In this document: one piece after another, positions 1 to 5,588 of the stretch
How positions within the stretch are numbered: the stretch's first letter is position 1
How the letters are laid out: each line of letters begins with the position of its first letter
NCBI GenBank assembly: GCA_902796985.1
Contig: CADBRC010000397.1
Span: forward strand, 1-5,588
Origin: an uncultured Spirochaetaceae bacterium
GTDB lineage: Bacteria > Spirochaetota > Spirochaetia > Treponematales > Treponemataceae
DNA: 5,588 nt
Direction: 5' to 3'
Program-made: the position numbers and the translations under genes
Notes under the pieces: generated by a model
Told to the model about the DNA's origin: nothing
Seen by the model: only the letters and a program-made list of their open reading frames with translations
The model's database searches: none

Positions 1-1
1 G

Positions 2-520
2 TGCATCTCGCGGAACAACGGAATAATAAACAAGTACATCGGCGACGCGATAATGGCGATGTTCGGCGCGCCCGTCCCGTCGGAACAGCATGCGGAGGAC
101 GCGTTCAATGCCGCCGTGGAGATGCGCTCTGCCCTCGCGGACCTGAACCGGCAGTACGCGGCGCAGGGCAAGCCGCCCGTCCGCTTCGGGATAGGGATAC
201 ACACGGGGAGCGTATTCGCCGGGACAATCGGCAGCAGGGAGCGGATGGAGTATACGATAATCGGCGACACCGTGAACACCGCAAGCCGCATCGAGTCGCT
301 CTGCAAGGACTACGGCACGGACATCCTCGTCTCGGAGAGCACGGTCAGCAGGCTGACTTCCAGCAAGCTGACTTCCAGCAAGCTGACTTCCGGCGGGCAG
401 TCTCCCGCGGCGGGCGGGCCGGACTCTGGCAGCCCCCGCCTCTCCTTCGTGGACGACGCACACATCCGGGGCAAGGAGCTGCCCATCAAGGTTTACGCGG
501 TCTCCCTTGCTGGAATTTAA
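2..520 (+). CDS. Class III adenylate cyclase, C-terminal part (5' end outside window)
   Basis: Makes cAMP from ATP (family knowledge). The reading frame is open from the first complete codon at position 2 and ends with TAA at 518-520, giving 172 visible residues; the start and upstream domains lie outside the window. Numbering visible residues, the catalytic core is clear: NKYIGDAIMAMFGAP (10-24) has the adenine-specifying Lys11 and metal-binding Asp15, and YTIIGDTVNTASRIES (84-99) has Thr85, Asn92 and Arg96. Thr in place of the second adenine-binding Asp is typical of class IIIb cyclases, some of which respond to bicarbonate. The first metal Asp would be upstream and is not seen. The end, IRGKELPIKVYAV (155-167), is the usual closing strand. 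Between 118 and 150 the usual short linker is enlarged by LTSSK repeats and a Gly/Pro/Ser-rich stretch. An upstream sensor or receptor domain is likely but unseen. The call as a cyclase is very secure; ATP rather than GTP preference is inferred from Lys11 and Thr85. Confidence 0.95.
   Translation, partial: CISRNNGIINKYIGDAIMAMFGAPVPSEQHAEDAFNAAVEMRSALADLNRQYAAQGKPPVRFGIGIHTGSVFAGTIGSRERMEYTIIGDTVNTASRIESLCKDYGTDILVSESTVSRLTSSKLTSSKLTSGGQSPAAGGPDSGSPRLSFVDDAHIRGKELPIKVYAVSLAGI
344..357. repeat. Perfect 6-bp inverted repeat beside the tandem repeats
   Basis: GTCAGC, two bases (AG), then GCTGAC. The right arm overlaps the start of the first 15-bp repeat, and the same GCTGAC occurs again at 367-372 and 382-387, so the left arm could pair with any of three copies. 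It lies inside the cyclase coding region. A role in strand slippage is inference; with a 2-nt spacer the real hairpin would have about 5 bp and a 4-nt loop. Confidence 0.5.
353..391 (+). repeat. 15-bp in-frame tandem repeat in the cyclase gene (2 full copies and a 9-bp third)
   Basis: The unit CTGACTTCCAGCAAG occurs exactly at 353-367 and 368-382, followed by its first nine bases at 383-391 before the sequence diverges. The unit is five codons, so the protein reads LTSSK, LTSSK, LTSGG. It falls in the variable linker after the last catalytic motif, where length change should be tolerated. Exact identity suggests recent slippage, and copy number may differ between strains. Confidence 0.9.
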
Positions 521-530
521 AGCGTTCCTG

Positions 531-539
531 TGCTATCCT
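531..539 (+). promoter_or_regulatory. Possible extended -10 element before rsmE
   Basis: TGCTATCCT fits the extended -10 form TG-n-TAtccT (4 of 6 hexamer positions plus the TG). No good -35 lies at normal spacing. It ends six bases before the ATG at 546, so a transcript from it would start at or near the start codon and be essentially leaderless. Weak support; read-through from the cyclase gene is at least as likely. Confidence 0.25.
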
Positions 540-545
540 AGCCCT

Positions 546-1343
546 ATGAACATCTGCCTTTTTGCCCCTGAAGAACTGAATGCCCCCCTGGACCTGCGTG
601 ACGGACGGGCGGAGCACCTGCTGTCTGTCCTGCACAAGAAGGAAGGGGACAGCTTTGCCGCCGGGGTCATAGACGGCGCGTCCGGAACAGCCCGCATCGA
701 GCGGATTGACACCCGGGAAATGACTGCTCCGAACGGCAAGAGCTACAAGGGCGGAACGCTTTCGTTCTCGTTCACGCCGGAGGGGGACGGCAAGCCCCTC
801 TACCCCCTCACGATGCTGATAGGTTTTCCCCGTCCCATCCAGCTCAAGCGGCTCCTGCGCGACATTGCGGGCCTCGGGGTTTCCTCCGTCTGCCTCTGCG
901 GGACGGATCTGGTGGAGAAGTCATACCTCAAGTCTGCCCTGTATGACGAGGGGGAGTGCCGCAAGATGCTTCTGGAGGGGACGGTACAGGCGGCGAGCAC
1001 CCACGTCCCCCGCGTGATAATCCGTCCCGACCTCGACTCCGCCCTGGAGTGGTTTGCACAGGAGGCCGAGAATTACGAGCGGACAATCAGGCTTGCGATG
1101 GATAACGTGAGCGCGGAGGACCGTCTGCCCTTCTATTTGAACGGCGTCAAGGAAATCTTCTGGTGGCCTAGGGTCCTCACGGCTTCTGCGATAGGAAGCG
1201 AGCGGGGCTGGACGGACAGGGAGCGGGATTTGCTTACGGGGGCGGGCTTCCGCCTCCTGAGCATGGGAAAGCGGGTCCTGAGGACTGAGACTGCCGCGAC
1301 GGTTTCGGCAAGCCTCATCCTCGCGGCGATGGGCTGCATTTAG
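546..1343 (+). CDS. rsmE: 16S rRNA (uracil-1498-N3)-methyltransferase, RsmE family, divergent subtype
   Basis: Methylates N3 of U1498 in 16S rRNA in the 30S subunit using S-adenosylmethionine (family knowledge). 265 residues, close to the usual length. Visible hallmarks: the N-terminal RAEHLLSVLHKKEGD (21-35), matching the family's R-x2-H-x3-VLR-x2-xGD; GFPRPIQLKRLLRDIAGLGV (93-112), where most members have a K-x-dr...ELGV block; VPRV (154-157); and the SPOUT-knot cofactor region AIGSERGW (216-222 core) with MGKRVLRTETA (240-250). The canonical IGPEGG is changed to IGSERG, and the EQ-x2-R segment reads VQAAST (147-152). An IG-x-ERGW form is, as I recall, usual in a spirochaete-type branch, so the enzyme is probably active. 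The frame opens with TTG at 507, inside the cyclase gene, but ATG 546 gives the family-like N terminus MNICLFAPEEL. No Shine-Dalgarno sequence precedes it. The gene lies 25 bp after the cyclase stop, probably the same operon; its TAG stop lies in a 21-bp duplication. Confidence 0.9.
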   Translation: MNICLFAPEELNAPLDLRDGRAEHLLSVLHKKEGDSFAAGVIDGASGTARIERIDTREMTAPNGKSYKGGTLSFSFTPEGDGKPLYPLTMLIGFPRPIQLKRLLRDIAGLGVSSVCLCGTDLVEKSYLKSALYDEGECRKMLLEGTVQAASTHVPRVIIRPDLDSALEWFAQEAENYERTIRLAMDNVSAEDRLPFYLNGVKEIFWWPRVLTASAIGSERGWTDRERDLLTGAGFRLLSMGKRVLRTETAATVSASLILAAMGCI

Positions 1344-1379
1344 CTGATGTCCAGCAGGATTTAGCTGATGTCCAGCAGG
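1338..1379. repeat. Exact 21-bp tandem duplication at the convergent rsmE/kinase stops
   Basis: Copies at 1338-1358 and 1359-1379 are identical and adjacent; each begins ATTTAGCTGATG and ends TCCAGCAGG. Copy 1 contains the rsmE stop (TAG 1341-1343). Copy 2 encodes the kinase's last residues LLDIS and its TAA (minus strand, 1363-1361). As 21 is a multiple of three and each copy carries both stops, neither protein is altered. With one copy the two genes would overlap by 4 bp; now 17 bp separate them. Each copy holds a short GCTG/CAGC inverted repeat with a 5-nt loop, too weak and without a T tract to call a terminator. Confidence 0.9.
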
Positions 1380-4300
1380 CGGCGCTTGAGCTCTTTGGGG
1401 TTCAGCGGCTTGGTCAGGTAGTCGTCTACGCCCGCATCGTATGCCCGCTGCCTTGCGTCCTCGAACGCATCGGCGGTCATCGCGATAATCGGGATGACCT
1501 TTGCGTCGTCCCGCTTGAGCGCGCGGATTCTCTTGGTCGCCTCGTAGCCGTCCATGAAGGGCATCTGGATGTCCATCAGGATGACCGAGTACTCCTTTGG
1601 CTTGGAGAAGGCGAACATCTCCACCGCCTCCTTGCCGTTCTCCGCATGGTCCACCTCGCAGCCGAACATGTCCAGTATGGTCATGGCTATGTCCACGTTG
1701 ATGGGGTTGTCTTCGGCGAGAAGGACCTTGCCCGGAAGCCTTATCTGCGCGTCCTCGTTCTGTTTCTCGTAGTCCGCGTTCTTCTTGCCGGCTTCCAGCA
1801 TCTGCTCGTCGGTCTGGAACTCGCAGGGGATCTCCACGTTTATGGTGGTCCCCACGCCCAGCGCGCTCTCCACGCTCAGCGTTCCGCCCATCAGGTCCAC
1901 CATGCGCTTGACGATCGCGAGCCCCAGGCCCGTCCCGGTGATGCCCTTGGGCCGCTGGGAGTTGTCGTACTCCTGGGAGAACTCCTCGAACATGTGCTTC
2001 TGGAAGTCCTCGCTCATGCCGATACCGGTGTCCTTGACCTCGAACGCGAGGACGAAGCCGCCGTCATCGGTCCTGTGGCTCTTGGATGTGAACGTCACCT
2101 CCCCGCATTCCGGCGTGTACTTGACCGCGTTGGACAGGAGGTTCAGCGTTATCTGGTTCAGGCGGATGCGGTCTACGACGGCCGCGCCGCCGTAGCCTTT
2201 CTCCGTGTCGTTGATCTGCCAGTGCAGGCCCTTGTTCAGGCACATCGGCTCTATGATGTTCTTGAGCCCGTCTATGTATTCCCGGTAGGGGTAGGGCTCG
2301 GGGGTGAGCTTTATCTGCCCCTTGTCCACCTTGGAGATGTCGAGTACGTCGTTTATGAGGGAGAGCAGGAACTGGTTGCTCGTTTCTATCTGCTCCAGAT
2401 CGTGCATCAGCTTGTCTTTGTTGTCCGCGTCCTTCTTGGCGAACTGGGTCAGGTTCTGGATGGCCCCGATCGGCGTACGGATGTCGTGACTGATGCGGGA
2501 GACGAACTCGCTCTTGGCCTTGCTTGCGTTCTCCGCTCTGGCCAGGGCCACCTTCATCGCCTCCTTCTGTGCCATCTCCCGCTCGCTCTGCCGGGTCACG
2601 TCGGAGACGCAGACGATGATGCCCGAGTGGATTTCATCGATGTAGAAGAAGCGGAGCAGCTTGTAGCTGTTGCGGACCTTGCCGTCGTCCTTCATCTCCA
2701 GGTAGGGGGTCCGGTAGACATACTGCTCCTGCCCCTCCAGCTCCCGCCGCACGGTTTCCAGCTTGACCGCCTCGATGAAACTCGCCTGGTCCAGCTCCGG
2801 GATGTGGCGGGAGGCTTCGGTACCGCGCATGTACTCGTCGTAGGACACTCCGCTGTCCGAAATTATTTCTTTCTTGACGATGAAATTCCTGAAGTTCCCT
2901 TCGGGAAGGTCGATGATTCCTATCTTCTCATAAACGGAGTTGATGACGCTGCCGATGAGCAGCTGCTCGTTTTTCTGCTTGGAGATGTTGTAGGCGTAGA
3001 AAAACAGCTCCACGTGGTTGTTGTCCGGCGACTCAAACAGCTTGGCTACGCCCTGTGCCCAGGACATCTGGGAACCGACCTTGCCTATCTTGTAGTCGTA
3101 GGTGCTGAGCCTGGTACCCATTGAGAAGTTCTGCAGCAGCTTTTTGCGTTCCAGAACTTCCTTGGCGGGCTTGCCGTTCTCTATGAGGAATTCCATTCCC
3201 TTGCCGCTTGCGGTTGCATCGCTGTAGCTGGTTCCGATCAGCGACTGCACGTAGGGCTTGCAGTCCAGTATCTCGTCGGTCGTCAGATCCACCCTGACCC
3301 GCAGCACCATGTCCTGCCCCTGGTAGGACGAGAAGAAAGCCCGCTCCTGATTGTAGCCGTCCCTTTTCGCACTGTCCTCGGTCAGGTCCTGCGCCGCCCC
3401 GTAGCCCTTGACGGCCTTGCCGTAGTCGTCGCAGATGATGAGGTAGGTTATCTTCACCGTATGTATCCGCTGATCTCCGTCGGAACGGAAATGAATCTGC
3501 GTGCTGACGTTCCTGTTGCCCCGGCGGATGCTGGAGAAGATGTCGTCCAGGGCCTGGAAGTCCTTCTCCGCGCAGTGTTCGCGGGCGTACTGGATGAGGC
3601 TGGGGATTTCCTTGGGTATCTTGTGCAGCTCGCCGAAGCGCTTGGTGAAGGGGTTGTCGCTCAGCTTCGCGCTGCCGTCGCTCAGGTTGAGCTCCCAGAG
3701 GAACAGCTCTGCGCTCTCGACCGCGGCCTCGTAGCTGTTGCGCAGGATCCGCTCGTTCTTCTCGGACTGGCGGAGCCGCTGGGTCTGCTTTTTGAGGGCG
3801 ATGTTCTTCTGTATCATTCCGGCTGCAAGGGAGTCCAGCATGGTAAGGATGAATGTCAGCACGAAGCTCGCCGCGATGAAGAGCGTCGTCTCCCTTTTGG
3901 CGATCCAGCCGTCCTCCGGCTCAATGTACACGTACCAGTCCTTGTCGCCGTACTTGAAGACTTTGGTGACCGGAGAGGCGAACTCGCCGATGATGCCGTC
4001 AAAAATCAGGTCATCGGCCTCGTCGTGCATCCATATCTGGTAGGAATAGCCCAGGTCGTTGATTTTCTTTATGCCTGCAACCTTGAAGAACTGCTCCAGG
4101 TCTATGACGACACTGGAAAAACCCCAGAAGCGTTCGGCACCGTTATCGTCCTTAATCTGAATCGGCACGCGCAGGATAAGGCTGTCCCTGCCCGGCTCTA
4201 TGGAATAGGGGCCGCTCAGTACGGGGAGCCCCGAGTCCCGCGACTTGGCCACGTCCTTCTTCCTCGTGTCCTGCGTGAAGGAATTGTACCCCAGCTCTCC

Positions 4301-4642
4301 GCTGCCGGCGGGAATGCACATCCGGGTAATTCCGTCCGGGGCAATCTGCAGGCTTGCTATGCCGTAAATGTTCCTGAGGTAGTTTTCGGCGATGGGTTCT
4401 ACGCCCTCCTCGTAGTGGTCACTGTTCGCTTCTACGTAGCCGCCGACGTTCTTGGCGGAGAGCATGTAGTTGGAATAGACGTTCTGCATGCGGCCGATGG
4501 CGTTTTCGGCGATGTAGCCCGCGTTTTCCCGCTTTCTGCTTTCAATCCTCGTCATCACGGCGAAACCTATGGTGATCAGGACCGCGAGGGTTGTAAGGAA
4601 TATAAGGATGAACCGTAATGTCTTTTTCTTAGAGTTCCGCAT
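1361..4642 (-). CDS. Membrane hybrid histidine kinase: CHASE-like sensor, PAS-like modules, HisKA, HATPase_c, receiver
   Basis: 1093 residues. TM1 is about 9-30 and TM2 about 253-277. The segment between lies outside the membrane and looks like a CHASE ligand-binding domain (LQIAPDG near 98-104, LSGPYSIEPGRDSLILRVP near 142-160, FWGFSSVVIDL near 172-182). A short coiled coil (about 280-305) leads to a PAS-like domain (about 305-425) and two further PAS-like modules (about 430-560 and 563-690). HisKA has phospho-acceptor His719 in SHDIRTP. HATPase_c shows N834/N838, DTGIGM (871-876) and GTGLGLAI (903-910). The C-terminal receiver (about 971-1090) has acidic E977/D978, phospho-acceptor Asp1024 in MDIQMP, Thr1056 and Lys1078, so all catalytic residues are present. 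No output domain or Hpt is seen, so phosphotransfer to an Hpt protein elsewhere is inferred. ATG 4642 is fixed by an in-frame TAG 18 nt upstream. The gene overlaps the precorrin-2 dehydrogenase gene by 14 bp, implying co-transcription and translational coupling. The ligand is unknown. Confidence 0.95.
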   Translation of the reverse strand: MRNSKKKTLRFILIFLTTLAVLITIGFAVMTRIESRKRENAGYIAENAIGRMQNVYSNYMLSAKNVGGYVEANSDHYEEGVEPIAENYLRNIYGIASLQIAPDGITRMCIPAGSGELGYNSFTQDTRKKDVAKSRDSGLPVLSGPYSIEPGRDSLILRVPIQIKDDNGAERFWGFSSVVIDLEQFFKVAGIKKINDLGYSYQIWMHDEADDLIFDGIIGEFASPVTKVFKYGDKDWYVYIEPEDGWIAKRETTLFIAASFVLTFILTMLDSLAAGMIQKNIALKKQTQRLRQSEKNERILRNSYEAAVESAELFLWELNLSDGSAKLSDNPFTKRFGELHKIPKEIPSLIQYAREHCAEKDFQALDDIFSSIRRGNRNVSTQIHFRSDGDQRIHTVKITYLIICDDYGKAVKGYGAAQDLTEDSAKRDGYNQERAFFSSYQGQDMVLRVRVDLTTDEILDCKPYVQSLIGTSYSDATASGKGMEFLIENGKPAKEVLERKKLLQNFSMGTRLSTYDYKIGKVGSQMSWAQGVAKLFESPDNNHVELFFYAYNISKQKNEQLLIGSVINSVYEKIGIIDLPEGNFRNFIVKKEIISDSGVSYDEYMRGTEASRHIPELDQASFIEAVKLETVRRELEGQEQYVYRTPYLEMKDDGKVRNSYKLLRFFYIDEIHSGIIVCVSDVTRQSEREMAQKEAMKVALARAENASKAKSEFVSRISHDIRTPIGAIQNLTQFAKKDADNKDKLMHDLEQIETSNQFLLSLINDVLDISKVDKGQIKLTPEPYPYREYIDGLKNIIEPMCLNKGLHWQINDTEKGYGGAAVVDRIRLNQITLNLLSNAVKYTPECGEVTFTSKSHRTDDGGFVLAFEVKDTGIGMSEDFQKHMFEEFSQEYDNSQRPKGITGTGLGLAIVKRMVDLMGGTLSVESALGVGTTINVEIPCEFQTDEQMLEAGKKNADYEKQNEDAQIRLPGKVLLAEDNPINVDIAMTILDMFGCEVDHAENGKEAVEMFAFSKPKEYSVILMDIQMPFMDGYEATKRIRALKRDDAKVIPIIAMTADAFEDARQRAYDAGVDDYLTKPLNPKELKRRLLDIS

Positions 4643-5270
4643 CTGCGATGATTCCGTCTATCTCCGCATCCGAGGTCTGGTTGTCGTCCTCGATGAGCCG
4701 CATGAAAATCGCCTGCAGTGTGCGCGACCTTTTGGCCGGGTCACTGATGGACTGGCGGACGGCACGGCGGATTTCCTCCATGTGCTCGTTTATCTCGCTG
4801 ATGTTCTGCGGCAGCGCGCCCTCGATGAGGGTCTTGATGAACTGGGAGACGTGCGGGCTCTTGCCGCTGGACGAGATGCCGCACACCACGTCCCCCCTCT
4901 TGATTATGGCGGGGAAGATGAAGTCGCACCTGTTGCGGCTGGATATGTCCTCGACGAGGACGTTCTTTCCCTTGTAGTATTCATAAATCTCGGCGTTGAG
5001 GGCGACATCCTCAAGGGTGACGATGACGAGCGTGGGGGTGCAGTCCAGCGACTGGATGAGCTCCAGCGTGGGCTTGGCCTTCACGTACTGCACCTGGCTG
5101 GAGTAGGCTCCGATAAGCACTTCAAGGTTCTGCTCGACCGTCTCCGCCACGAGGGTAATCCTCGGCTCGAAGGTCAAAAATGTGGCCATCTCCTGAAAGG
5201 CAACGCTGCCGCCGCCCAGGACCAGGACCTCTTTGTGCTTCAGGTTCACGAAAAGTGGAAAGTACGCCAT
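4629..5270 (-). CDS. Precorrin-2 dehydrogenase (SirC / Met8 / CysG N-terminal type)
   Basis: Oxidises precorrin-2 to sirohydrochlorin with NAD+, a siroheme (or cobalamin/heme d1) pathway step in the cytoplasm; some relatives also insert iron (family knowledge). 213 residues, the size of stand-alone dehydrogenases without the methyltransferase half of CysG. The opening MAYFPLFVNLKHKEVLVLGGG matches the family start, with the NAD-binding GGGSVA at 19-24. NAEI (92-95) follows the strand where relatives have ATDD-x2-N. Asp108 in VLVEDIS sits where CysG and Met8 have their catalytic Asp; CDFIFPAIIKRGD (115-127) and GISSSGKSPHVSQFI (131-145) are strongly family-like. The basic residues usually following GGG-x-VA are replaced by FQE. 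A tail after about 175 is less conserved. ATG 5270 is fixed by an in-frame TAG 9 nt upstream; no clear Shine-Dalgarno is present. It is first of a two-gene unit with the kinase. No other tetrapyrrole gene is in view. Ferrochelatase activity cannot be judged. Confidence 0.9.
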   Translation of the reverse strand: MAYFPLFVNLKHKEVLVLGGGSVAFQEMATFLTFEPRITLVAETVEQNLEVLIGAYSSQVQYVKAKPTLELIQSLDCTPTLVIVTLEDVALNAEIYEYYKGKNVLVEDISSRNRCDFIFPAIIKRGDVVCGISSSGKSPHVSQFIKTLIEGALPQNISEINEHMEEIRRAVRQSISDPAKRSRTLQAIFMRLIEDDNQTSDAEIDGIIADAEL

Positions 5271-5280
5271 ACTTATCTAT

Positions 5281-5306
5281 CTTATCACATAACAGCGGAA
5301 TTATCC
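5281..5306 (-). promoter_or_regulatory. Candidate -10 elements for the leftward precorrin-2 dehydrogenase/kinase unit
   Basis: Reading the minus strand, GATAAT (5305-5300, preceded by TATG) and TGTGATAAG (5289-5281, an extended -10 shape) lie about 30 and 11 bases before the ATG at 5270. Neither has a convincing -35 at 16-18 bp. An A/T tract with a near-palindrome (TTTTT, TCGG, AAAAA at 5312-5325, plus strand) lies just upstream. A promoter is expected here because the genes on each side diverge, but its exact site is uncertain. Confidence 0.35.
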
Positions 5307-5365
5307 ATAGATTTTTTCGGAAAAAGGGGGTGCGGGCCAGCTCACCTTCCTGAAAGAATCGGGAG

Positions 5366-5393
5366 GCAGCTTCCGGGCGGAAAATCAAGCTGC
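5366..5393. repeat. 7-bp perfect inverted repeat in the divergent intergenic gap
   Basis: GCAGCTT (5366-5372) and AAGCTGC (5387-5393) are separated by 14 bases. No T tract follows on either strand, so it is not a typical terminator. A further direct copy of GCAGCTT lies at 5464-5470, beyond the tRNA promoter. It could be a regulator site or a chance match. Confidence 0.4.
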
Positions 5394-5412
5394 GAATTCC
5401 CTCGTTTCCCAC

Positions 5413-5441
5413 TTGACTAAAATCCCGCAATTCTTTATCAT
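5413..5441 (+). promoter_or_regulatory. Sigma70-type promoter for tRNA-Leu
   Basis: TTGACT (5413-5418), a 17-bp spacer, and TATCAT (5436-5441): five of six matches to each consensus hexamer at ideal spacing, in an A/T-richer stretch. Transcription would start near 5448 and give a leader of about 55 nt that RNase P would remove from the tRNA 5' end. Confidence 0.8.
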
Positions 5442-5502
5442 ATTCATACATTTCAGTTCAGGGGCAGCTTTCCAGAGTGACCTTGTTCTGTTCCCATATA
5501 AT

Positions 5503-5584
5503 GCGGGGGTGGTGGAATTGGTAGACACGCTAGCTTGAGGTGCTAGTGGCGCGAGCTGTGCCAGTTCAAGTCTGGTCTCCCGCA
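5503..5584 (+). tRNA. tRNA-Leu, anticodon GAG
   Basis: Reads leucine codons CUC and, by wobble, CUU. The 82-nt gene folds fully: acceptor GCGGGGG (5503-5509) with CTCCCGC (5577-5583), one G-T pair; D stem GTG (5512-5514) with CAC (5526-5528) around the GAATTGGTAGA loop; anticodon stem CTAGC (5530-5534) with GCTAG (5542-5546), loop TTGAGGT, anticodon 5537-5539; a long class II variable arm (about 5547-5559) with a GGC/GCT stem, as leucine tRNAs need; T stem GCCAG/CTGGT around TTCAAGT. The discriminator base is A (5584). The next bases are TAAA, so CCA is not encoded and must be added by the nucleotidyltransferase. The terminator lies beyond the window. Confidence 0.95.
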
Positions 5585-5588
5585 TAAA

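Noticed and set aside
353..391. CRISPR-like repeats
   Set aside because: The units are directly adjacent without spacers and encode in-frame LTSSK; an ordinary coding tandem repeat.
1..549. Arg-rich frame starting GTG at position 1
   Set aside because: It reads the cyclase gene in a wrong frame; the true frame carries the conserved catalytic motifs.
1338..1379. Bidirectional terminator between rsmE and the kinase
   Set aside because: Only 4-bp GCTG/CAGC stems are present and no T tract follows on either strand.
1646..3124. 492-codon open frame on the plus strand, antisense to the kinase
   Set aside because: The minus-strand frame encodes clear HisKA, HATPase_c and receiver motifs. The antisense frame is Leu/Val/His-rich with no recognisable domain and is explained by the kinase avoiding TTA, CTA and TCA codons.
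3461..4618. 385-codon open frame on the plus strand, antisense to the kinase sensor region
   Set aside because: Low-complexity composition, no domain, and it lies entirely opposite a well-supported gene; a codon-bias shadow.
4569..5420. 283-codon open frame on the plus strand, opposite the precorrin-2 dehydrogenase gene
   Set aside because: It covers the opposite strand of a gene with strong family motifs and runs through its promoter region; no domain is visible.
5122..5451. 109-codon minus-strand frame beginning MYEYDKELRDF
   Set aside because: It crosses the intergenic promoter region and then runs in another frame over the dehydrogenase 5' end; no family resemblance.
5385..5585. 66-codon minus-strand frame antisense to the tRNA
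   Set aside because: Its start is the reverse complement of tRNA-Leu, a well-known source of false small proteins.

Overview
The window is a GC-rich bacterial segment carrying one 5'-truncated gene, three complete protein genes and one tRNA gene, packed tightly except for one regulatory gap. The best guess for the source is a GC-rich spirochaete of the Treponema type. This rests on the divergent RsmE subtype (an IG-x-ERGW signature instead of IGPEGG), the large CHASE-type hybrid histidine kinase and a tRNA gene without encoded CCA. It is an impression from remembered families, not a search result, and a clostridial source is not excluded.

Left part, plus strand: positions 2-520 hold the C-terminal part of a class III adenylate cyclase catalytic domain, with in-frame 15-bp tandem repeats near its end. 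After 25 bp comes rsmE (546-1343), a 16S rRNA m3U1498 methyltransferase of a divergent subtype. The two genes are probably co-transcribed, although a weak extended -10 element sits just before the rsmE ATG.

Centre, minus strand: a two-gene unit reads right to left. The first gene (5270 to 4629) encodes a SirC/Met8-like precorrin-2 dehydrogenase for siroheme synthesis. The second (4642 to 1361) overlaps it by 14 bp and encodes a 1093-residue membrane hybrid histidine kinase (TM, CHASE-like sensor, TM, PAS-like modules, HisKA, HATPase_c, receiver). The kinase and rsmE converge tail to tail. Their junction contains an exact 21-bp tandem duplication that includes both stop codons and leaves both proteins intact.

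Right part: 5271-5502 is a 232-bp divergent regulatory gap. It holds a good sigma70-type promoter (TTGACT, 17 bp, TATCAT) pointing right to tRNA-Leu(GAG) at 5503-5584, an inverted repeat, and only weak promoter candidates for the leftward unit.

No mobile element, CRISPR array, defence island or rRNA is visible. The points most worth a second look are the siroheme-gene/kinase overlap, the 21-bp duplication at the convergent stops and the cyclase repeat tract. I see no clear evidence of an entirely new system.
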